Source: Burkholderiaceae bacterium (GTDB lineage: Bacteria > Pseudomonadota > Gammaproteobacteria > Burkholderiales > Burkholderiaceae). From it: 11,698 nucleotides of DNA. The stretch's first letter is position 1, and each line of letters opens with the position of its first letter. The translations under genes and the position numbers were made by a program. This document shows positions 7,769 to 11,698 of the stretch, in pieces. The stretch spans positions 6,839-18,536 of the forward strand of contig JAGOEY010000011.1 of assembly GCA_017997515.1 (NCBI GenBank), written 5' to 3'. Under the pieces are notes generated by a model. It ran no database searches, was not told the origin of the DNA, and saw only the letters and a list, made by a program, of their open reading frames with translations.

Positions 7769-7770
7769 AT
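7750..7770. promoter_or_regulatory. Probable GntR-type operator with three heptamer half-sites
   Basis: The 21 bases consist of GTCTTAT (7750-7756), GTCTTAT (7757-7763) and ATAAGAT (7764-7770), which is the inverse of the heptamer except for its last base. The core TCTTATATAAGA (7758-7769) is a perfect 12 bp palindrome. It lies between divergent mdh and gntR, overlapping the gntR -10 and abutting the mdh -35. This is the expected position for a site of the adjacent GntR protein controlling itself and the mdh operon. That this protein binds here is inference. Confidence 0.6.
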
Positions 7771-7878
7771 ATGATTCCGCCTGTGAAATTTGTGCACTTT
7801 TGCGCACTTCATGCCTTTCAGCCAGCTGACAACAAAGCCTCCAGCACGCCCCGCTCCGCACACCTCAGCCCCACCTTC

Positions 7879-8673
7879 ATGGCCCATACAACTACCAGCA
7901 ACGCCCCCAGTGCAAGTGAAGCCGGAGCAGAGAGCCCGGCCGCCACCACACCCGCGTTCAGCCCGCTGTACCAGCAGATCAAGGCCTTGATCCTGCAAAG
8001 CCTGCAAGCGGGTGAGTGGAAGCCTGCGGAAGCCATTCCGAGCGAAATGGAGCTGGCCGCACGCTTCCGTGTCAGCCAGGGCACCGTGCGCAAAGCCATC
8101 GACGAGTTGGCCGCCGACAACCTGCTGGTGCGCCGCCAGGGCAAAGGCACTTTTGTGGCCACCCATGCCGAACGGCATGTGCAGTACCGTTTTCTCAAAC
8201 TCGTGCCCGACAGCGGCGACGTGAACACCGAAGGGCCCGCAGAGCGCACCATCATCGAATGCAAACGGGTGCGCTCCAGCGCCGAAGTGGCCCGTATGCT
8301 GGCCTTGCGCCCCGGGGACGCGGTGCTGCAGGTGCGGCGCATTCTGTCGTTTGGTGGTGTGCCCACCATCCTGGAAGACCTGTGGCTACCGGGCCAACCC
8401 TTCAAGGGTTTGAGCGCCGAACAAATGGGCGACTACCGGGGCCCTACCTACGCCATGTTCGAGTTGGACTTTGGTATCCGGATGGTGCGCGCCGAAGAAA
8501 AGATCCGCGCCGTATGCCCCGACAAAGAACAAGCCGCGCTTCTGCAAGTGGCCCAGAACGTGCCGCTTCTGAGCGTGGAACGTATCGCCTACACCTACAA
8601 CGACACCCCAATGGAGTTGCGCCGCGGGCTGTACCGCACGGACACGCACCATTACCGCAATGCACTCAATTGA
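7879..8673 (+). CDS. GntR-family transcriptional regulator, HutC subfamily
   Basis: DNA-binding regulator of 264 aa. The winged helix-turn-helix covers about residues 28-95: PLYQQIKALILQSL, then PSEMELAARFRVSQGTVRKA with recognition helix 65-77, then the wing RRQGKGTFVA at 85-94. A UTRA effector-binding domain follows (about 100-255), ending ELRRGLYRTDTHHYRNALN, typical of HutC-type members that sense a small organic molecule. The frame is open back to ATG 7771, but that ATG abuts the -10 region, so ATG 7879 is preferred; its Shine-Dalgarno is weak, and the N-terminal ~26 residues are Ala/Thr/Ser-rich. It is divergent from mdh, upstream of sdhCDAB, and ended by its own terminator. A role as TCA-operon regulator is inferred from position; the ligand is unknown. 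Confidence 0.92.
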   Translation: MAHTTTSNAPSASEAGAESPAATTPAFSPLYQQIKALILQSLQAGEWKPAEAIPSEMELAARFRVSQGTVRKAIDELAADNLLVRRQGKGTFVATHAERHVQYRFLKLVPDSGDVNTEGPAERTIIECKRVRSSAEVARMLALRPGDAVLQVRRILSFGGVPTILEDLWLPGQPFKGLSAEQMGDYRGPTYAMFELDFGIRMVRAEEKIRAVCPDKEQAALLQVAQNVPLLSVERIAYTYNDTPMELRRGLYRTDTHHYRNALN

Positions 8674-8683
8674 GCACTTGAAC

Positions 8684-8705
8684 GGCGGTATTCCGCCCCT
8701 TTTTT
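8684..8705 (+). terminator. Rho-independent terminator of gntR
   Basis: GGCGG (8684-8688) and CCGCC (8693-8697) form a G/C-only stem with a TATT loop, followed by CC and six T residues to 8705. It begins ten bases after the gntR stop. It separates gntR from sdhC, so the sdh operon should have its own promoter. Confidence 0.85.
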
Positions 8706-8735
8706 GTGCCCGACCCAGGAAAACCCTCAAACAAT

Positions 8736-8776
8736 TTGACGCCTGTAAGTCTTGCGTTGCTGCATTGCAATAGAAT
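8736..8776 (+). promoter_or_regulatory. Possible sdhCDAB promoter region
   Basis: Between the gntR terminator and sdhC there is a good -35-like TTGACG (8736-8741) and a good -10-like TAGAAT (8771-8776; five of six). They are 29 bases apart, too far to work as one pair, so each would need a weak partner. An imperfect palindrome TTGC-N6-GCAA (8757-8770) abuts the -10. A promoter is expected here on context; the exact element is uncertain. Confidence 0.3.
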
Positions 8777-8831
8777 TTTGGGTTGTTTGCATTCACCAAT
8801 TACAAAGCGGTTACACCACGAAGGCCATGAC

Positions 8832-9281
8832 ATGACTGATCTTGCGACATCCTCCCGATCGAAGAAGCGGCCTGAATTCCGCAACGTCAACAAACTGACG
8901 GACCTGCCCACCTACCGCATGACACCCGCCGCCTGGGTGTCCATCCTGCACCGGGCCAGCGGGGCCTTCCTGTTCTTGCTGATGCCTTTCATCATCTGGA
9001 TGTTTGACACGTCCGTGTCTTCCGAAATTTCGTTTGCAAGATTCAGGGCTGTTTTTAATGTCGGCGCGGGTTTTGTACCTGGCTGGTTTTTCAAACTCAT
9101 CGCGCTGGCCATCATCTGGGCCTACCTGCACCACTTCATCGCGGGCCTGCGCCACCTCTGGATGGACGTCAGCCACTCCGCAGTGACCAAAGAATTCGGC
9201 AAGTCGTCTGCCCTGTTCACCCTTGCCATCAGCATCGGCCTGACCCTGGTGCTCGGCGCCAAGTTGTTCGGCCTCTACTAA
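8832..9281 (+). CDS. sdhC: Succinate dehydrogenase cytochrome b556 subunit
   Basis: Membrane anchor subunit of complex II, 149 aa, with three hydrophobic helices (about 43-60, 85-106 and 126-147). It helps bind heme b and ubiquinone. SILHRASG carries Ser37 and Arg41, the equivalents of E. coli quinone-site S27 and R31. YLHHFIAGLRHLWMD carries His101, in register with heme ligand His84 of E. coli. The longer N-terminus (about 20 extra residues, NVNKLTDLPTYRM) fits betaproteobacterial SdhC. ATG 8832 is chosen over upstream in-frame starts because of AAGG seven bases before it and because upstream residues are not conserved-looking. It is first of sdhCDAB, 18 bases before sdhD. The loop after helix 1 (9035-9070) uses rare AGA and AGG codons, unlike the rest. 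Confidence 0.96.
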   Translation: MTDLATSSRSKKRPEFRNVNKLTDLPTYRMTPAAWVSILHRASGAFLFLLMPFIIWMFDTSVSSEISFARFRAVFNVGAGFVPGWFFKLIALAIIWAYLHHFIAGLRHLWMDVSHSAVTKEFGKSSALFTLAISIGLTLVLGAKLFGLY

Positions 9282-9299
9282 ACACCAGGAGCACAAACC

Positions 9300-9668
9300 A
9301 TGTCAGTGAATTACGGCTCCAAACGCGTCGTTGTCGGCGCCCATTACGGCCTGCGCGATTGGCTTGCACAGCGCATCACCGCTTGCATCATGGCCATCTT
9401 TACCGTGCTGCTGTTGGCACAGGTCATTTTTACCTCTGGCCCCATCGGCTACGACACATGGGCTGGTATTTTCTCCAGCCAGTGGATGAAAGTGCTGACC
9501 TTTGCGGTGATCGTCGCCCTGCTCTACCACGCCTGGGTGGGTATGCGCGACATCACGATGGACTACATCACATCACCCGTCTGGCTGCGCCTGCTGGTGC
9601 AGGTTTTCACCATGGTCTGGCTGGTCGGTTGCGCTGGCTGGGCTATCCAGGTGCTCTGGCGTCTTTGA
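9300..9668 (+). CDS. sdhD: Succinate dehydrogenase hydrophobic membrane anchor subunit
   Basis: Second membrane anchor of complex II, 122 aa (E. coli 115), with three membrane helices (about 22-46, 64-82 and 95-118). The key block YHAWVGMRDITMDYI contains His77, equivalent of the E. coli SdhD heme ligand His71, and Asp88-Tyr89, equivalent of the quinone-site pair D82-Y83. The N-terminal GLRDWLAQRITA matches the family's conserved region with Arg25. ATG 9300 follows AGGAG eight bases upstream. It lies 18 bases after sdhC and 33 before sdhA in the same operon. Confidence 0.96.
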   Translation: MSVNYGSKRVVVGAHYGLRDWLAQRITACIMAIFTVLLLAQVIFTSGPIGYDTWAGIFSSQWMKVLTFAVIVALLYHAWVGMRDITMDYITSPVWLRLLVQVFTMVWLVGCAGWAIQVLWRL

Positions 9669-9701
9669 TGCCCGTATTTGATCCCCACGAGGCATACCAT
9701 A

Positions 9702-11510
9702 ATGAGTTACACAAAAGCCAATATTACGCAGCGCAAGTTTGACGTGGTCATCGTCGGAGCCGGTGGCTCGGGCATGCGCGCTGCACTCGAACTGTCCAAG
9801 GCCGGCCTGAACGTGGCCTCGCTGTCCAAAGTGTTCCCCACCCGCAGCCACACCGTGGCAGCACAAGGTGGCGTGAGTGCGTCGCTGGGCAACATGTCGG
9901 AAGACAACTGGCACTACCACTTCTACGACACCATCAAGGGCTCCGACTGGCTCGGCGACCAGGATGCGATTGAATTCATGTGCCGCGAAGCACCCAAGGT
10001 GGTGTACGAGCTGGAACACTTCGGTATGCCGTTCGACCGCAACCCCGACGGCACGATTTACCAGCGCCCGTTCGGCGGCCACACCGCCAACTACGGCGAA
10101 AAGCCTGTGCAACGTGCCTGCGCTGCGGCCGACCGTACCGGCCACGCCATGCTGCACACGCTGTACCAGCAAAACGTCAAGGCCAAGACCAACTTCTTCG
10201 TTGAGTGGATGGCCCTTGACCTGATCCGCGACGAATCCGGCGATGTCGTGGGTGTCACCGCGCTCGAGATGGAAACCGGCGAGCTGCACATCCTGCGCGC
10301 CAAGACCGTGCTGCTGGCCACTGGCGGCGCGGGCCGCATTTTCGGTGCATCCACCAATGCCTTCATCAACACCGGTGACGGCCTGGGTATGGCCGCACGC
10401 TCCGGCATTGCACTGCAAGACATGGAGTTCTGGCAGTTCCACCCCACGGGTGTGGCTGGCGCAGGTGTGCTCTTGACCGAAGGCTGCCGCGGCGAAGGCG
10501 CCATCTTGCTGAACAGCAATGGTGAACGTTTCATGGAGCGTTATGCGCCCACCCTGAAGGATCTGGCCCCCCGCGACTTCGTGTCCCGTTGTATGGACCA
10601 GGAAATCAAGGAAGGCCGTGGCTGTGGCCCCAAGAAGGACCACATCCTGCTCAAGCTGGACCACCTGGGTGCAGAAACCATCCACAAGCGCCTGCCTTCT
10701 GTGTTTGAAATTGGCGTCAACTTCGCCAACGTGGACATCACAAAGGAACCGATCCCTGTGGTACCCACCATCCACTACCAGATGGGTGGTATCCCCACCA
10801 ACATCCATGGCCAGGTGGTCGCACAGAAGAACGGCGTCAACAACGACGTGATCAACGGTTTGTATGCCGTGGGTGAATGTGCGTGTGTGAGTGTGCACGG
10901 CGCCAACCGCCTGGGCACCAACTCGCTGCTGGACTTGCTGGTGTTCGGCAAGGCCGCGGGCCGCCACATTGTGGAGTTCAACAACCGCAACAAGGAACAC
11001 AAGCCGCTGCCCGCCAATGCCGGCGAACAGACCCTGGCGCGCCTGAACCAGCTGGAAGCATCGACGGAAGGCACCTACTCGCAAGACGTGGCCGCTGAAA
11101 TCCGCGACGCCATGCAGTTGCACGCCGGTGTGTTCCGCACGCAGGAAAGCATGGACGAAGGTGTGCAGAAAATTGCCGCCATCCGCGGCAAGGTTGCAGG
11201 TATCACGCTCAAGGACAAGTCCAAGGTGTTCAACACCGCACGCATCGAAGCGCTGGAAGTGGACAACCTGATCGAAGTGGCCCAGGCCACGATGGTGTCG
11301 GCGGCCGCCCGCCGCGAATGCCGTGGTGCACACACCGTGTACGACTACGAACACCCGGCCGACCATGCCGAGTTCCCGCTGGGCCGCAACGACAAGGAGT
11401 GGATGAAACACACCCTGTGGTACAGCGAAGGCAGCCGCCTCGACTACAAACCCGTCAACCTCAAACCCCTGACGGTTGACAGTGTTCCGCCAAAGGTCAG
11501 AACCTTCTGA
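9702..11510 (+). CDS. sdhA: Succinate dehydrogenase flavoprotein subunit
   Basis: Catalytic subunit of complex II: oxidises succinate to fumarate at a covalently bound FAD on the cytoplasmic face of the inner membrane. It is 602 aa, normal for the family. Motifs: FAD-binding VGAGGSGMRAA (18-28); FAD attachment His50 in TRSHTVAAQGG; substrate and catalytic residues His247 (FHPTG), Arg291 (PRDFVSR), His358 (HYQMGGIPTN) and Arg403 (GANRLGTNSLLD), matching E. coli H242, R286, H354 and R399. ATG 9702 is chosen for the GAGG nine bases upstream and the family-like N-terminus MSYTKANI; an in-frame TTG at 9678 is not needed. It is intact and followed after 27 bases by sdhB. Confidence 0.98.
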   Translation: MSYTKANITQRKFDVVIVGAGGSGMRAALELSKAGLNVASLSKVFPTRSHTVAAQGGVSASLGNMSEDNWHYHFYDTIKGSDWLGDQDAIEFMCREAPKVVYELEHFGMPFDRNPDGTIYQRPFGGHTANYGEKPVQRACAAADRTGHAMLHTLYQQNVKAKTNFFVEWMALDLIRDESGDVVGVTALEMETGELHILRAKTVLLATGGAGRIFGASTNAFINTGDGLGMAARSGIALQDMEFWQFHPTGVAGAGVLLTEGCRGEGAILLNSNGERFMERYAPTLKDLAPRDFVSRCMDQEIKEGRGCGPKKDHILLKLDHLGAETIHKRLPSVFEIGVNFANVDITKEPIPVVPTIHYQMGGIPTNIHGQVVAQKNGVNNDVINGLYAVGECACVSVHGANRLGTNSLLDLLVFGKAAGRHIVEFNNRNKEHKPLPANAGEQTLARLNQLEASTEGTYSQDVAAEIRDAMQLHAGVFRTQESMDEGVQKIAAIRGKVAGITLKDKSKVFNTARIEALEVDNLIEVAQATMVSAAARRECRGAHTVYDYEHPADHAEFPLGRNDKEWMKHTLWYSEGSRLDYKPVNLKPLTVDSVPPKVRTF

Positions 11511-11537
11511 TCCCAGTAGCTACAAGAGAGAAGAACC

Positions 11538-11698
11538 ATGCAAAAACGCACATTCCAAATCTACCGCTACGACCCGGACCGCGACGCCAAGCCGTACATG
11601 CAGACCATCGAGATCGAACTCGACGGCCATGAACGTATGCTGCTGGATGCCCTGGTCAAGCTGAAGGAACAAGACCCCACGCTGTCGTTCCGCCGCTC
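11538..11698 (+). CDS. sdhB: Succinate dehydrogenase iron-sulfur subunit, 5' part
   Basis: The first 53 codons of SdhB are present: MQKRTFQIYRYDPD ... YMQTIEIEL ... MLLDALVKLKEQDPTLSFRRS, cut by the window edge. This is the N-terminal ferredoxin-like domain, ending just before the 2Fe-2S cysteine motif (expected SFRRSC..GVCGSDA). The complete protein would be about 235 aa and carry three Fe-S clusters passing electrons from SdhA to quinone. ATG 11538 is preceded by a purine-rich AGAGAGAAG ribosome-binding region. It completes the sdhCDAB order. Confidence 0.95.
   Translation, partial: MQKRTFQIYRYDPDRDAKPYMQTIEIELDGHERMLLDALVKLKEQDPTLSFRR

Noticed and set aside
7771..7878. N-terminal extension of GntR from ATG 7771
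   Set aside because: This ATG lies within a few bases of the probable -10 and operator, so it would be at or before the transcription start; the extra 36 residues show no domain.
9573..11411. A 612-codon open frame on the minus strand opposite sdhA
   Set aside because: Same cause: antisense of a GC3-rich gene; low-complexity Val/His/Gly composition and no ribosome-binding site.
1..11698. Search for CRISPR arrays, tRNA/rRNA genes, integrases, transposases, toxin-antitoxin or defence genes
   Set aside because: No regularly spaced repeats, no tRNA-like cloverleaf noticed by eye, and none of the credible reading frames resembles a mobile or defence protein.

Overview
The window looks like a chromosomal core-metabolism region from a high-GC betaproteobacterium of the Burkholderiales, most likely Comamonadaceae (Rhodoferax/Polaromonas/Acidovorax-like). 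This is inferred from three things: strongly G/C-biased third codon positions, the gene order acnB / exported protein / CitE-like lyase / mdh facing a GntR regulator and sdhCDAB, and the style of the proteins. No phage, transposase, CRISPR or RNA gene was seen.

Layout. The left end (1-114) holds the last 37 codons of an unidentified plus-strand gene. After a quiet gap comes a minus-strand hypothetical gene (324-812) and a minus-strand aquaporin Z gene (922-1605). From 1606 to 2313 there is no intact gene. This stretch holds a decayed remnant of a SmpA/OmlA-plus-OmpA type outer-membrane protein gene, interrupted by an in-frame TGA; a ~60 bp palindromic intergenic repeat; and the acnB terminator. 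From 7605 down to 2314 four minus-strand genes are closely spaced and probably form one operon: mdh, a CitE-like CoA-ester lyase, a small exported protein, and acnB. Facing it on the plus strand is a HutC-type GntR regulator (7879-8673) with its own terminator. It is followed by sdhC, sdhD, sdhA and the start of sdhB, which runs off the right edge.

How it works together. Succinate dehydrogenase, malate dehydrogenase and aconitase B are three TCA-cycle activities. The GntR protein sits between the two TCA transcription units. The mdh-gntR intergenic region carries three copies of a heptamer (GTCTTAT, GTCTTAT, inverted ATAAGAT) at 7750-7770, overlapping the likely gntR -10 and lying just upstream of the likely mdh -35. 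The simplest reading is an autoregulated GntR repressor that also controls the mdh-to-acnB operon. No equally good copy is visible in front of sdhC.

Most of the window is ordinary. The points worth a second look are the heptamer operator, the OmpA-family pseudogene, the palindromic repeat, the CitE-like lyase and exported protein inside a TCA operon, and two short patches of atypical codon use. No wholly new system was recognised.
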